64,000 bases of DNA from Erythrobacter sp. HKB08 (GCF_004114695.1 NZ_CP035310.1:2215501-2279500), one strand, 5' to 3'; counted from the stretch's first letter, positions 1 through 9,813 are shown. The notes: a model not told the origin generated them from the letters alone. Made by a program: numbers and translations.

Positions 1-1152
1 ATCGACCTGATCGGCCTTCCCAAGGAGCGCATCCGCGAACTGTTCGAACAGGCCGGTCTCGATGCCAAGCAGGCCAAGCTGCGCTCGAAGCAGGTCTACC
101 ACTGGCTCTACCACCGCGGCGTCAGCGATTTCGCCGAGATGACGGACATCGCAAAAACCATGCGCCCGTGGCTGGCCGAACGCTTCGTGGTCGGCCGCCC
201 GAACGTCGTCGAGGCCCAGCATTCGAGCGACGGCACGCGCAAGTGGCTGCTGCAGACCGATGACGGCCACGATTTCGAGATGGTCTTCATCCCGGATGCC
301 GACCGCGGGACCCTGTGCGTGTCGAGCCAGGTCGGTTGCACGCTCAACTGCCGTTTTTGCCACACCGGCACCATGCGCCTCGTGCGCAACCTGACACCGG
401 GCGAAATCGTCGGGCAGGTCATGCTTGCGCGCGATGCGCTGGGCGAATGGCCGAAGGGCCGGATGGACGGGCTCGACGATGCCGAGGACAGCTCGCACTA
501 CACCGCCGACGGGCGCCTGCTGACCAACATCGTGATGATGGGCATGGGCGAGCCGCTCTACAATTTCGACAACGTCCGCGATGCGCTGCGCCTCGTGATG
601 GATGGCGACGGTCTCGCGCTCTCGAAGCGCCGTATCACTCTCTCCACCAGCGGTGTCGTGCCGATGATGGAGAAGTGCGGCGAGGAGATCGGCGTGAACC
701 TTGCCGTCTCTCTCCATGCGGTGACCAAGGACATTCGCGACGAGATCGTGCCGATCAACAAGAAGTACGGCATCGAGGAGCTGCTCGAAGCCTGCGCGGC
801 CTATCCGGGCGCGAGCAATGCGCGCCGCATCACCTTCGAATACGTGATGCTCAAGGACAAGAACGACACCGACGAGCACGCACACGAACTCGTCCGGCTG
901 ATCCGTGAATACGACTTGCCCGCGAAGGTGAACCTGATCCCGTTCAACCCCTGGCCGGGCGCGCCATACGAGTGCTCGACGCCGGAGCGGATCAGGGCAT
1001 TTTCGAATATCATTTTCGAAGGTGGCATCAGTGCGCCGGTTCGCACTCCCCGCGGGCGCGACATCGACGCAGCCTGCGGGCAGCTGAAGACCGCCGCGCA
1101 GAAGAAGAGCCGCGCCGAGCGCGACCGCGAGGCGGCAGCAGCAGCCGAATGA
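1..1152 (+). CDS. rlmN: 23S rRNA (adenine(2503)-C(2))-methyltransferase RlmN, 5' partial
   Basis: Radical-SAM enzyme that methylates C2 of A2503 in 23S rRNA (and A37 of some tRNAs), tuning the peptidyl transferase centre. The frame is already open at base 1, so the N-terminus lies outside the window; the in-frame ATG at 139 is internal. The radical SAM cluster motif CxxxCxxC is seen with cysteine codons at 337, 349 and 358, and the second catalytic cysteine, in a DAACGQ context, at 1075. GMGEP and the SxHA motif that follow are typical of RlmN/Cfr. The C-terminal tail is Lys/Arg/Ala/Glu rich. Its stop overlaps the start of the next gene by four bases (ATGA), implying translational coupling. 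Confidence 0.97.
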   Translation: MDLIGLPKERIRELFEQAGLDAKQAKLRSKQVYHWLYHRGVSDFAEMTDIAKTMRPWLAERFVVGRPNVVEAQHSSDGTRKWLLQTDDGHDFEMVFIPDADRGTLCVSSQVGCTLNCRFCHTGTMRLVRNLTPGEIVGQVMLARDALGEWPKGRMDGLDDAEDSSHYTADGRLLTNIVMMGMGEPLYNFDNVRDALRLVMDGDGLALSKRRITLSTSGVVPMMEKCGEEIGVNLAVSLHAVTKDIRDEIVPINKKYGIEELLEACAAYPGASNARRITFEYVMLKDKNDTDEHAHELVRLIREYDLPAKVNLIPFNPWPGAPYECSTPERIRAFSNIIFEGGISAPVRTPRGRDIDAACGQLKTAAQKKSRAERDREAAAAAE

Positions 1153-1739
1153 GCGATCCGGCCACTCTTGCGTTCTACCAGGAGCAGGCCCCCCGCTATA
1201 CTTTGAGCTTCGCGCAGGGGCCCAGCCGCCACCTAGACGCATTCCTCGACCGGCTGAAACCCGGCGCGCGTATCCTCGAACTCGGCTGCGGCGGAGGGCG
1301 CGACTCTGCGCGCATCCAAGAGCGCGGTTTCGACCTCGATGCGACCGACGGCGTGGCGGCGATGGTCGCGAAGGCGAACGAGCGCTTCGACGTCGGCGCA
1401 AGGCTCCTGCGGTTCGACCAGCTTCGTGCGCGCGCGGCCTATGATGCGGTATGGGCTCACGCATGCCTGCTGCATCTTTCCCGCAAGGACCTTCCCGGCG
1501 TGCTGCGCGCAATCCATGCCGCGCTGCGACCGGGCGGCTGGCACTTCGCCAATTACAAGCTCGGCGACGGCGAGGGGCGCGACCTCCTCGGCCGGTTGCA
1601 CAATTTCCCGTCGACCGACTGGCTGGTGAAGACCTATCGCGAAGCCGGTTTCGAAATCGTCGAAAGCGAGACCTATCCCGGCAAGGCCGCCGATGGAACG
1701 CAGCGCGACTGGATGGCGTTGACGCTTCGCAAGCCATGA
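1149..1739 (+). CDS. class I SAM-dependent methyltransferase
   Basis: A 196-residue soluble methyltransferase of unknown substrate. The SAM-binding motif I is clear (ELGCGGG, residues 44-50), followed by an acidic residue of motif II (DATDG) and a conserved late segment, [12 protein letters not shown], typical of the Methyltransf_11/25 families. The start is the ATG that overlaps the rlmN stop as ATGA; its own stop overlaps the next gene in the same way. The coupling to rlmN is suggestive of an RNA- or stress-linked role but does not prove it. Family assignment is secure, substrate unknown. Confidence 0.9.
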   Translation: MSDPATLAFYQEQAPRYTLSFAQGPSRHLDAFLDRLKPGARILELGCGGGRDSARIQERGFDLDATDGVAAMVAKANERFDVGARLLRFDQLRARAAYDAVWAHACLLHLSRKDLPGVLRAIHAALRPGGWHFANYKLGDGEGRDLLGRLHNFPSTDWLVKTYREAGFEIVESETYPGKAADGTQRDWMALTLRKP

Positions 1740-2389
1740 CGAAATCTCCCGAAATCCTCGCCCTGTGCGTCGGCAAGAGCGCACCTTTCGCGCGCGGTGA
1801 GCAGAGCGCGATCGACAAGCGACCGGTGGAAGGACCGATCCGCGTCCTCGAACTCGGGCTGGAGGGTGACGAACAGGCCGACCGCAAGCATCACGGCGGC
1901 ATCGACATGGCGCTCCATGCCTATGCCAACGAGCACTACCCCGACTGGATCGCGCAATTCGGCGAGCACCATCGCCTCCCCGCGCCCGGCAGCTTCGGCG
2001 AAAATCTGGCCCTGCACGGTGCGACGGAACACAACCTGTGCATCGGCGACAGGTTCCGCCTCGGCAGTGCGGTGATCGAGATCAGCCAGGCGCGCCAGCC
2101 GTGCTGGAAACTCGAAACGCATCTTCGACGCGAGGGCATCGTCAAGGCGATCATCCAGAACCACCGCAGCGGGTGGTATTTCCGTGTCGTGGAGGAAGGC
2201 GAAGCAGAAGCAGGGCAGACTCTCGAATTTCTCGAGCGCGGCCACGATGGCTGGACGCTGGCACGCTGCTTTTCGTTGCTGTTCGATCCGACTGCACCCG
2301 GAAAGCCGGGGGAGATCGCGGAAATGGCGCAGCTTGAGAAGCTCTCGCAGGACTGGCGCAATCGCGCGGCGAAAATCGCCGCTCTCTGA
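1736..2389 (+). CDS. MOSC domain-containing protein (YiiM-like)
   Basis: A 217-residue protein with the MOSC fold, related to the C-terminal domain of molybdenum cofactor sulfurases. It has the YiiM-type signatures HHGGIDMALHAY, SFGENL and a conserved RQPCWKLE segment carrying the family cysteine near residue 123. YiiM-type proteins are linked to molybdenum-dependent detoxification of N-hydroxylated bases such as 6-hydroxylaminopurine. The start overlaps the preceding stop (ATGA). A molybdopterin oxidoreductase three genes downstream makes a molybdenum connection plausible for the whole run, but that is inference. Confidence 0.9.
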   Translation: MTKSPEILALCVGKSAPFARGEQSAIDKRPVEGPIRVLELGLEGDEQADRKHHGGIDMALHAYANEHYPDWIAQFGEHHRLPAPGSFGENLALHGATEHNLCIGDRFRLGSAVIEISQARQPCWKLETHLRREGIVKAIIQNHRSGWYFRVVEEGEAEAGQTLEFLERGHDGWTLARCFSLLFDPTAPGKPGEIAEMAQLEKLSQDWRNRAAKIAAL

Positions 2390-2431
2390 GCGCCCTTCAC
2401 ATCCTGCGGCTTTTGTGGTGCAGTCGAAATC

Positions 2432-3196
2432 GTGACCCGGCCTTCGATACTCATCACCGGCGCCGCCAAGCGCATCGGCGCAGAGCTTGCGCGGGCTTTC
2501 GGAAATGCCGGATGGCACGTCGTCATCCACTATGGCAGCTCGGCGAAAGAGGCCGAGGCGCTCGCGGACGAGCTTCCTTCCGCCGAAGCGATCCACTGCG
2601 ACCTGTTCGACAGCGACAGCGCAGTGAAGATGGTCGAAGCGCTGGCCTCGCGGCTCGAAGACTGGCGCGTGCTGGTCAATTGCGCGGCGATTTTCAAACC
2701 CGACGATGTAACCGCGCTCGATCCCAAGACGTATGACAGGTCGATGGTCATCAACGCGAAGACACCGATCCGCATGGCGCAGGCCTACCTGCGCTGCGCC
2801 CGCGCGAGCGGCGGTCGGCGGGTGATCCAGTTCACCGACCAGAAGCTTGAAAACACCAATCCGGACTTCTTCAGCTACACCATGAGCAAATACGCCGCCT
2901 CGGGCGCGATCCCGATGCTGGCGATGGGCGCTGCCGAAGCAGGCGACCGTGTCTATGGCCTCGCCCCGGGCGCGATCCTGCCGAGCCACGACCAGAGCGA
3001 GGACGAGATCGAGCAGAGCCACGTCCTCAACCTGCTGCGCCGCAAGACCGGTATCTCCGAAATCGCCGATGCCGCACTGTTCCTCGCCGGAGGCCATCTC
3101 GCGAGCGGTGAAACCCTCTTCATCGACAGCGGCCAGCACCTGCTGAACCAGAGCCGCGACGTTATCTATCTCGCGCGCGAGGGCATCGAGCGGTGA
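2432..3196 (+). CDS. SDR family oxidoreductase (pteridine-reductase-like)
   Basis: A 254-residue classical short-chain dehydrogenase/reductase. Start is GTG. The nucleotide-binding motif is TGAAKRIG (residues 9-16), the substrate-site NCAAIF lies near residue 90, and the catalytic pair is Tyr149 and Lys153 in YTMSK. The AAKRIG form of the glycine motif, with basic residues, is seen in NADPH-dependent pteridine reductases and FolM-type dihydromonapterin reductases, so a pterin substrate is possible, which would fit the molybdopterin gene downstream. That substrate is inferred only. The last codons overlap the next gene (GTGA). Confidence 0.88.
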   Translation: MTRPSILITGAAKRIGAELARAFGNAGWHVVIHYGSSAKEAEALADELPSAEAIHCDLFDSDSAVKMVEALASRLEDWRVLVNCAAIFKPDDVTALDPKTYDRSMVINAKTPIRMAQAYLRCARASGGRRVIQFTDQKLENTNPDFFSYTMSKYAASGAIPMLAMGAAEAGDRVYGLAPGAILPSHDQSEDEIEQSHVLNLLRRKTGISEIADAALFLAGGHLASGETLFIDSGQHLLNQSRDVIYLAREGIER

Positions 3197-3855
3197 AGCG
3201 CCACGCGCTCAGCACGAGGGTCTGGCACTGGCTCAACCTGCTGTGCGTGGTGATCCTGTTCATGAGCGGGCTGAACATCTCGAACGCGCATCGCTACCTC
3301 TATTGGGGCGACTATGGTTTCTCACCGGCAGACGCGTGGCTTGCCGTCCCGCGCTTCCCCGGGTGGATGACCATCCCCGACTATTACAGCCTCGCCAAGG
3401 CGCGCGACTGGCACATCCTGTTCGCATGGCCATTTGCGTTGGGAATGCTCTTCATGTGGGTCGCAATGCTGGTCAACGGCCACTTCTGGCGCGACATCCG
3501 CACCCACCTTGCGGAGTGGAAGCCCCGCGCGATCTGGCACGACATTCGCGAGCACCTGCGGCTGAATTTCGATCACGGCGAGGGAAATTACAACTTCCTC
3601 CAGAAGCTCGCATACGGCGTGGTGCTCGGCATTGTCCTGCCGGGGATGATCTTCACCGGCATGGCGATCAGCCCCGGCTTCGAACCGGCAGCACCGTGGC
3701 TGGTCGACATGTTCGGCGGCAGGCAGAGCGCACGCTCGTTCCACTTCATCTTCGCCTGGGGCCTGTTCGCTTTCTTCGTCGTCCACGTCCTGCTGGTGCT
3801 GGTGAGCGGCCCGATCCGGCAACTGCGCGACATGATCACCGGAGGCACGCGATGA
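3193..3855 (+). CDS. cytochrome b/b6 domain membrane protein
   Basis: A 220-residue integral membrane protein with four hydrophobic helices (about residues 10-27, 74-95, 135-155 and 177-200) and several histidines placed in or near them (WHW, DWH, SFHF, VVH), as in diheme b-type cytochromes of the Ni/Fe-hydrogenase/formate dehydrogenase gamma group. The GTG start overlaps the previous stop (GTGA) and the end overlaps the next gene (ATGA). Its downstream partner is an exported molybdopterin oxidoreductase, so it most likely carries electrons between that enzyme and the quinone pool. Direction of electron flow cannot be told from sequence. Confidence 0.87.
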   Translation: MKRHALSTRVWHWLNLLCVVILFMSGLNISNAHRYLYWGDYGFSPADAWLAVPRFPGWMTIPDYYSLAKARDWHILFAWPFALGMLFMWVAMLVNGHFWRDIRTHLAEWKPRAIWHDIREHLRLNFDHGEGNYNFLQKLAYGVVLGIVLPGMIFTGMAISPGFEPAAPWLVDMFGGRQSARSFHFIFAWGLFAFFVVHVLLVLVSGPIRQLRDMITGGTR

Positions 3856-4613
3856 GCGATCACCCTCCCCGCATCGGCCGCCGTGGCTTCCTCGCCGGGT
3901 TCGGCGCGCTCGTCGCGACCGGATGCTCCAAGGTCGCCGAAAGCCCGATCACCCAGTCGCTCTTCTCGGCTGCCGAGGGCTGGCACAAGACGGTCCACCG
4001 CGCCCTTGCCGACCGTATGGCGCTGGCAAAGGAATACCCGCGCTCCGCCATCTCGCCGACGTTCCGCGGCAATGGCTCACTGACGGTCGATACCGATTTC
4101 TACCGTCAGCAGCTTTCGGCCGGATTTCCCGAATGGCGTCTCGAAGTGCGCGGCATGGTCGATACGCCGATGAGCCTGACGCTCGAGAACATCCGCAAGC
4201 TGCCCCAGCGCACCCAGATCACCCGGCACGATTGCGTCGAGGGCTGGAGCGCGATCGGCGAATGGACCGGGCCTCAGCTATCCGTGCTGCTCGACGCAGC
4301 AGGCGTGCAGGAAGGCGCGCAATTCGTCGTGTTCCGCTGCGCCGACACGCTCAATGGCGACGACTATTACGAGAGCGTCGACATGATCGATGCGTACCAC
4401 CCGCAGACCATCGTCGCACACATGCTCAATGGCGAACCGCTGCCGGAAAAGAACGGCGCGCCGCTACGCATGCGGATTGAGCGCCAGCTCGGCTACAAGC
4501 ACGCGAAATACCTGACCGCGATCGAGGTCGTATCGACCCTCGACCAGATCGGCGACGGCAAGGGCGGCTATTGGGAAGATGTGGCCGGATACCAGTGGTA
4601 CGCCGGCATCTGA
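3852..4613 (+). CDS. molybdopterin-dependent oxidoreductase, sulfite-oxidase/MsrP-like, Tat-exported
   Basis: A 253-residue protein with a twin-arginine signal (GRRGFLAGFG, residues 8-17) followed by a short hydrophobic stretch and a Cys (VATGCSKV) that could be a lipobox. The Oxidored_molyb domain carries the molybdenum-ligating cysteine Cys128 in HDCVEGWS, and the GxPLPxxxGAPLRxR and GYKxxK segments of the family. It is predicted to act in the periplasm. The coupled upstream cytochrome b replaces the MsrQ heme partner known from MsrPQ; the substrate may be a sulfoxide or another oxidised compound, unresolved here. Its stop abuts the convergent DUF1801 gene. Confidence 0.9.
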   Translation: MSDHPPRIGRRGFLAGFGALVATGCSKVAESPITQSLFSAAEGWHKTVHRALADRMALAKEYPRSAISPTFRGNGSLTVDTDFYRQQLSAGFPEWRLEVRGMVDTPMSLTLENIRKLPQRTQITRHDCVEGWSAIGEWTGPQLSVLLDAAGVQEGAQFVVFRCADTLNGDDYYESVDMIDAYHPQTIVAHMLNGEPLPEKNGAPLRMRIERQLGYKHAKYLTAIEVVSTLDQIGDGKGGYWEDVAGYQWYAGI

Positions 4614-5057
4614 TCATTCGCCGGGCGGGTAGATCCGGTTCATCGTCGCCCAGTCGGCCGCGACCATCTCCTCCAGCACGTCCATGTCCACGTCGGCGAG
4701 CTTGTTAATGTAGAGGCAGCTCTTGCCGGTCGAATGCTTGCCTAGCCTTGCCAGAAACGCCTCGCGCTCCTTTGCCGCAAGCTCGTCGCAATAGCCGCCC
4801 ATGAGATAGAGCGAATGCTTCGCCTTGCGCGGGCTGAAGCCGGATCGCATCCAGTGGACGTCGCGTCCGCTGGCATAGGTGGTGCGGTACTGGCCGTAGC
4901 CGATGATGCTCGGCCCCCACATCTGCGGTACCTCGCCCGTGACCCGCCGGAACATCGCATCGAGGACTTGCGCTTCTTCACGCTTTCGCTCGGGTTCGAC
5001 CGAAGCGATGAAGTCCGCCGGATCGACGTCGGTGATCTGTGTCTTGGCCTCGGCCAT
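4614..5057 (-). CDS. DUF1801 domain-containing protein
   Basis: A 147-residue soluble protein matching the DUF1801/YdhG-like family: MWGPSIIGYGQY, the GFSPRKAKHSLY segment and a C-terminal LADVDMDVLEEMV helix. Start chosen at the ATG preceded by GGGAGAGAA; an earlier in-frame ATG eleven codons upstream has no comparable ribosome binding site. Biochemical function is not established for the family; structures resemble a small beta-sheet/helix domain. Convergent with the molybdoenzyme gene, with no spacer between the two stops. Confidence 0.85.
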   Translation of the reverse strand: MAEAKTQITDVDPADFIASVEPERKREEAQVLDAMFRRVTGEVPQMWGPSIIGYGQYRTTYASGRDVHWMRSGFSPRKAKHSLYLMGGYCDELAAKEREAFLARLGKHSTGKSCLYINKLADVDMDVLEEMVAADWATMNRIYPPGE

Positions 5058-5138
5058 GGTTCTCTCCCACTGCGATTGACAGCCTAGCAAGCGGGGCGCA
5101 GTCTGTCAGCGGACTGGAATTTGGGGGAATTCAACCGG

Positions 5139-6452
5139 ATGTGGCTACTCGACAAGTTTCTCGGCAAGGCGATCAAGCACGGGCAGATGATCGTCACCGA
5201 CCATGACGGCAAGGAATATACCTACGGCCCCGGAGGCGGCGAGTACCGCCCGGAGGTCGGCGGCCGCCCCGGTCCAATCCGCATCCGGCTGACCCATCCC
5301 AAGGCGGCGAGCCACATCGCGCGTTACCCGCAGCTCGGCGCTGGCGAGGCTTTCATGTGGGGCTGGCTCGTCGTGGAGGAACCGCATGACATTCGCGACA
5401 TGATCCTGTTCGTGACGATGAATGCCAAGCGCCTCGGCGAAGCGTCGCTCAAGCCCAAGGGACCGCTGCGCAAGGGCGCGCAAAAGCTGCTGGCGAAGCT
5501 CGACGGGATCAACAAGCGCAGTTCTGCCCGCAAGAATGCAGAGCACACCTACAACCTCACGCGCCAGCTTTACGAGCGCTTCCTCGACGAGGATCGCCAG
5601 TACACCATGGCCTATTACCGCGAGGATCCGGAGGCGACTTCGCTCGAGAAGGCGCAGATGGACAAGAAGGCGCATCTCGCGGCCAAGATGTATCTCAAGC
5701 CGGGCATGAAGGTGCTCGACATCGGCTGCGGCTGGGGCGGTTTCGCGCTCTATCTGCACAAGATGTACGGCGTCGAAGTGACCGGCGTCGCCCTCGCTCC
5801 CGACCAGATCGCCTTCTGCAAGGAACGCGCCGAGCAGCTGGGAGTGGCGGACAAGGTCCAGTTTCACCTGATGGATTACCGCGACGTGGAAGGCGAGTTC
5901 GACCGCATTTCCAGCGTCGGCCTGCTCGAACACGTCGGGACGATCCACTATCCGGAGTTCTTCGAGCACACCAACCGCCTGCTCAAACCCGACGGCGTGA
6001 TGATCAGCCATTGCTGCGGCCGCGCCGGCCCTCCCGGCTTCACCGATGCCTGGACGCGCAAATACATCTTCCCCGGCGGCTATATCCCTGCGCTGAGCGA
6101 ACTCGTGACCGAGAGCGAGAAGGCAGGCTGGCAGGTGATGGACGTCGAGGCGATGCGCTTCCACTACAGCTACACGCTGGAGGAGTGGTACAACCGCACC
6201 GTCATGCACCGCGACGAGATCACGGAAATGTATGACGAGCAGTTCTATCGCATGTGGCTGTTCTATCTCGCCGGCGCTGAGCAGAGCTTCCGCAACGGCA
6301 CGATGGTCAACTGGCAACTCCAGTATGTGAAGAACCGCGAAGCCGTGCCGATGACCCGCGAGTACATACACGAAGAAAGCGCCCGCCTGCGAGAAATGGG
6401 AGAAGTCCCTAGCTGGCGGTTCGACCCGGCACTGAAGGAAGCGGCGGAGTAA
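5139..6452 (+). CDS. cfa: cyclopropane-fatty-acyl-phospholipid synthase family protein
   Basis: A 437-residue SAM-dependent enzyme expected to methylenate unsaturated acyl chains of membrane phospholipids. It has the CFAS N-terminal domain and a methyltransferase domain with LDIGCGWGG near residues 192-200, then VTGVALAP and the bicarbonate/active-site region ISSVGLLEHVG and HCCGR. The first ATG with a good ribosome binding site (GGGGGA, 5123-5128) is at 5139; the six codons upstream are not needed. Close relatives in sphingomonads may act on unusual lipids, so strict cyclopropanation is not certain. Confidence 0.93.
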   Translation: MWLLDKFLGKAIKHGQMIVTDHDGKEYTYGPGGGEYRPEVGGRPGPIRIRLTHPKAASHIARYPQLGAGEAFMWGWLVVEEPHDIRDMILFVTMNAKRLGEASLKPKGPLRKGAQKLLAKLDGINKRSSARKNAEHTYNLTRQLYERFLDEDRQYTMAYYREDPEATSLEKAQMDKKAHLAAKMYLKPGMKVLDIGCGWGGFALYLHKMYGVEVTGVALAPDQIAFCKERAEQLGVADKVQFHLMDYRDVEGEFDRISSVGLLEHVGTIHYPEFFEHTNRLLKPDGVMISHCCGRAGPPGFTDAWTRKYIFPGGYIPALSELVTESEKAGWQVMDVEAMRFHYSYTLEEWYNRTVMHRDEITEMYDEQFYRMWLFYLAGAEQSFRNGTMVNWQLQYVKNREAVPMTREYIHEESARLREMGEVPSWRFDPALKEAAE

Positions 6453-6456
6453 CCGC

Positions 6457-7836
6457 TCAGGAGCTTGCGCCCTCGCCCGCCGGGCCGCGCTTCACCATGT
6501 CGTAGACCGGCCCGAAACCGAGGAAAGCCGCGCCGACGAACGGCAGGGCGACGACCCACAGCCTGACACCGGTGATGCCTTCCGGGCTCGCAATACTGAT
6601 GGCTGCCGTCATGGCTAGGCCGGTACAGATCGCGACTACGCCGAGCACGACCCTTATCTTGGGCACGGTGCGCCCGCCGCGGATCGGTCCGAAGCTGCGC
6701 TCGTGACGGGCGAAGATGCCGATCATCGGCAGCAGCGCGAGAATATAGAGCGCGAACCACACCGGCCGGCTCGCCCACCATTCGCCTGTCCCCGGATAAG
6801 CCTCGAGGCCGATTCCACCCAGCGCCCAGGCGGCAACCATCACCAGCACGAATGCGGTGAGATGCCACAGGTAAACGGTCATAATCATGCCGTTCATCAG
6901 GACCGTCGCGGTCCAGACCGATAGATTTTCGAGCATCCGCCTGCCCCAGGGCTCAAGCGTGAGAACGATGCCAGTCTGGGTCATGCCGAGCGCGAGCAGC
7001 GCGACGGTCGGCGGCATCGAATTGGTCATCTCCGCTCCCGGTACGCCGATCATGGCGATCGGGTATGGGCCGAAAACCGTCAGCGAGACGAGCGGGGCAA
7101 GGCTCGCCGCGGTCCACATGATGCGATGCCCGGTCCCCCCGAATGCACCGTCGCGCCACGCGTAGCCAAGCTGGTGGATGCCGACCCAGACGAATAGGAA
7201 GTTGAGGAAATTGACGTAGGGAACGCCTCTCGCGATCGTCGCATAGTCGGTCAGCACTGCGGCCACGACCAGCAGTAAGAACGAGCCGAAGCCGAGCTTC
7301 TGCCACGCCTTATAGGTGACCGGCGTCAGCGCGGTGACGAGCAGGTAGACGGCGAGGAACCACACGGGGATCAGCGCAAGCTCGGTCGCCATGCGCACCT
7401 GCCCGCGCTCCATCCCGAACTGCGTCATGCCGAGCGCGATCAGCGCCCACAGGAGCAGCACGGGAAATACCGGCGTGATCAGGCGCTGCACCCGGCTCGC
7501 GAACCAGTCGCGATAGATGCCCGGCCGCCTGCCCCCGCCCTCGCTCTCGGCATTCCGTAAGGTCGCGGCCCAGCTGACCGAATTCGAATAGCCGCCGACG
7601 AGGAAGAAGATCGGCATCACCTGGAAGCCCCAGGTCAGCCACTGCGACCACGGAAGTATCCCGAGCAAATGCCCGCCGACGATCTCGCCGCTCTCGTCGA
7701 GATAGGGTGCGGCGACCAGCCAGTGGCCGATGACCACGGCTAGGATCGACAGTGCTCTCAGGAAATCGACCCAGCGATTGCGCTCGGGCGGCGCCATTTG
7801 CGCCATCTCGCGCGCCTTGTGCCAGCTAGCCAGCAT
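6457..7836 (-). CDS. acyltransferase-3 family integral membrane protein
   Basis: A 459-residue polytopic protein with about ten to twelve hydrophobic segments. The N-terminal [21 protein letters not shown] is the typical first helix of acyltransferase family 3, containing the conserved Arg and the His used for acyl transfer. Such enzymes O-acylate sugars, lipids or peptidoglycan at the cytoplasmic membrane. The start at 7836 follows a GGAGGG ribosome binding site; an in-frame ATG twenty codons upstream lacks one. Convergent with the cfa-like gene (4-base spacer). Substrate unknown. Confidence 0.88.
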   Translation of the reverse strand: MLASWHKAREMAQMAPPERNRWVDFLRALSILAVVIGHWLVAAPYLDESGEIVGGHLLGILPWSQWLTWGFQVMPIFFLVGGYSNSVSWAATLRNAESEGGGRRPGIYRDWFASRVQRLITPVFPVLLLWALIALGMTQFGMERGQVRMATELALIPVWFLAVYLLVTALTPVTYKAWQKLGFGSFLLLVVAAVLTDYATIARGVPYVNFLNFLFVWVGIHQLGYAWRDGAFGGTGHRIMWTAASLAPLVSLTVFGPYPIAMIGVPGAEMTNSMPPTVALLALGMTQTGIVLTLEPWGRRMLENLSVWTATVLMNGMIMTVYLWHLTAFVLVMVAAWALGGIGLEAYPGTGEWWASRPVWFALYILALLPMIGIFARHERSFGPIRGGRTVPKIRVVLGVVAICTGLAMTAAISIASPEGITGVRLWVVALPFVGAAFLGFGPVYDMVKRGPAGEGASS

Positions 7837-7991
7837 TGCGAACCCTCCATGCTTCAGCGCAGCTGCGAATATCCGATGCGCCCTCGCAGCGTCCAATTCC
7901 CTCGCGTCAATTGCTGTTGAAATGCGCGCAGCCCCTTCCCTCGCCCCGCGTTTGTCGGCATGGGGCGCACCGAGTTCAGGAGTGCATTGGA

Positions 7992-9206
7992 ATGTCCGAC
8001 ATCAAACGCGTCGTCCTCGCCTATTCGGGCGGCCTCGATACCAGCGTCATCGCCAAGTGGCTCGAAGTGGAGCGCGGGCTGGAGGTCGTCACCTTCACCG
8101 CCGACCTCGGCCAGGGCGAGGAAATCGAACCCGCGCGCGAAAAGGCGCGCGCCATGGGCATCCCGGACAAGCACATCTTCATCGAGGACCTGCGCGAGGA
8201 ATTCGTGCGCGATTTCGTCTTCCCGATGATGCGCGCCAACGCCCGCTACGAAGGCGACTACCTGCTCGGCACCAGCATCGCGCGGCCGCTGATCTCCAAG
8301 CGTCTCGTCGAGATCGCGCATGAGACCGGCGCCGATGCGATCGCCCACGGCGCGACCGGCAAGGGCAACGACCAGGTCCGCTTCGAACTGTCGGCCTACG
8401 CGCTCGATCCCGATATCAAGGTCATCGCCCCGTGGCGCGAATGGGACCTGACGAGCCGCACCGCACTGATCGCCTGGGCCGAAAAGCACCAGATCGCCGT
8501 ACCGAAGGACAAGCGCGGCGAAAGCCCGTTCTCGACCGATGCGAATCTCCTCCACACCTCTTCCGAAGGCAAAGTCCTCGAGGATCCGTGGGAGGAAACG
8601 CCCGACTATGTCTATTCGCGCACCGACCATCCGGAAGACGCGCCGGACGAGCCGGAATACATCACCATCGATTTCGAGCGCGGCGACGGCGTGGCCCTCA
8701 ACGGCGAGGCGATGAGCCCGGCAACGCTGCTCACTGCCCTCAACGATCTTGGCCGCAAGCACGGTATCGGCCGCCTCGACCTGGTCGAGAACCGCTTCGT
8801 CGGCATGAAGAGCCGCGGGATGTACGAAACGCCCGGCGGCGAGATCTACGCCCGCGCCCATCGCGGTATCGAGCAGATCACGCTCGATCGCGGAGCCGCC
8901 CACCTCAAGGACGAGCTCATGCCGAAATATGCCGAGCTCATCTACAACGGCTTCTGGTTCAGCCCGGAGCGCGAGATGCTGCAGGCAGCGATCGACCTCA
9001 GTCAGGAGAAGGTTTCCGGCACGGTTCGGCTCAAGCTCTACAAAGGCCTCGCCAGCGTGGTCGGTCGCAAGTCGCCCAATTCGCTCTATTCCGAAGCGCA
9101 CGTCACCTTCGAGGACGACGCCGGTGCCTACGACCAGCAGGATGCGGAAGGCTTCATCAAGCTCAATGCACTGCGTCTGCGGCTACTTTCGAAGCGGAAT
9201 TCGTAG
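7992..9206 (+). CDS. argG: argininosuccinate synthase
   Basis: Catalyses ATP-dependent condensation of citrulline and aspartate to argininosuccinate, the penultimate step of arginine synthesis. 404 residues, the usual length. The N-terminal PP-loop AYSGGLDTS (residues 9-17) binds ATP pyrophosphate; [13 protein letters not shown] and [16 protein letters not shown] are family hallmarks for citrulline/aspartate binding. Start is the ATG that begins MSDIKRVV; the open frame upstream of it has no similarity to the family. Isolated from other arg genes; followed by an 835-base region without a gene. Confidence 0.98.
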   Translation: MSDIKRVVLAYSGGLDTSVIAKWLEVERGLEVVTFTADLGQGEEIEPAREKARAMGIPDKHIFIEDLREEFVRDFVFPMMRANARYEGDYLLGTSIARPLISKRLVEIAHETGADAIAHGATGKGNDQVRFELSAYALDPDIKVIAPWREWDLTSRTALIAWAEKHQIAVPKDKRGESPFSTDANLLHTSSEGKVLEDPWEETPDYVYSRTDHPEDAPDEPEYITIDFERGDGVALNGEAMSPATLLTALNDLGRKHGIGRLDLVENRFVGMKSRGMYETPGGEIYARAHRGIEQITLDRGAAHLKDELMPKYAELIYNGFWFSPEREMLQAAIDLSQEKVSGTVRLKLYKGLASVVGRKSPNSLYSEAHVTFEDDAGAYDQQDAEGFIKLNALRLRLLSKRNS

Positions 9207-9299
9207 CGCGGCCGACAAGCTTGCGACGAGCGGTTGACTTATCCACCGTCGTCCACAGCGAATTTGGGGAAAAGTGGAAAACTCGGGGTTGCCAGCCTT

Positions 9300-9813
9300 G
9301 AACGACTCACCCGACCGGCGCAGTCTTAACTCATCGGACGGGGCGGAAAATCTCTCCGGTTGAAGGTCTAACGACCGGAAATCGAAGAACTTTCTCAAAC
9401 CAACCGACGTTGCGGCAACTGTCCGCGCGGTCTTTGAGGACCATTTGAAGAAGGTTTCGACCGGAGGCAAGTGGGCCGCTCGAGAAGAACGCGAATGCAA
9501 GCTGCAACAGGCCGGAGATCCTGGTCGGTCAACGATGGTGAAGCGAGGCTGAGGTCTGGTGGAGCCGCTTGAGTTGGCAGGCCGTCAAAGGGATCGAAGG
9601 TCTCGGGACTGGAAAGCCATGCGGAAGATCTTCGGATCGGAAGGATGGAAAGAAAGCCCCGGATGCCGGCGCGAGCGCCGGTGACAGAACCGGATATCCG
9701 GCTTGCCGGATGGAAGGGAAAACATCGGGCGCCAAGCGCTTCCGAAATGGTTCGCCAGGAAGGAAGACCACGCGCTGGTGAGAGTGGGGTCGGCAGCAAT
9801 GCCGGCCCCATTT
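9300..9813 (+). ncRNA. candidate structured non-coding RNA in the argG-rlpA intergenic region
   Basis: The 835 bases between argG and rlpA contain no convincing coding frame on either strand. They hold a series of local hairpins with purine-rich linkers: a UUCG tetraloop stem at 9627-9638, a 6-bp CCGGCG/CGCCGG stem with loop CGAG at 9666-9681, an ATCCGG/CCGGAT stem with loop CTTG at 9696-9711, and a terminator-like stem at 9785-9810. I looked for RNase P, tmRNA and SRP RNA core motifs and did not find them. A TTGACT hexamer at 9234 could be part of a promoter. The 5' boundary is a guess. Confidence 0.35.
9785..9813 (+). terminator. intrinsic-terminator-like hairpin
   Basis: Stem of ten pairs (9785-9794 with 9801-9810, one G-U) closing a six-base loop AGCAAT, followed by TTTACTTT. 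It lies 580 bases after argG and 230 bases before rlpA, so it probably ends a separate plus-strand transcript. Confidence 0.5.

Noticed and set aside
9682-9712. ACAGAACCGG...CCGGCTT resembling the 3' conserved part of RNase P RNA
   Set aside because: The matching 5' core (GAGGAAAGTCC) and the other conserved blocks are absent in the region.
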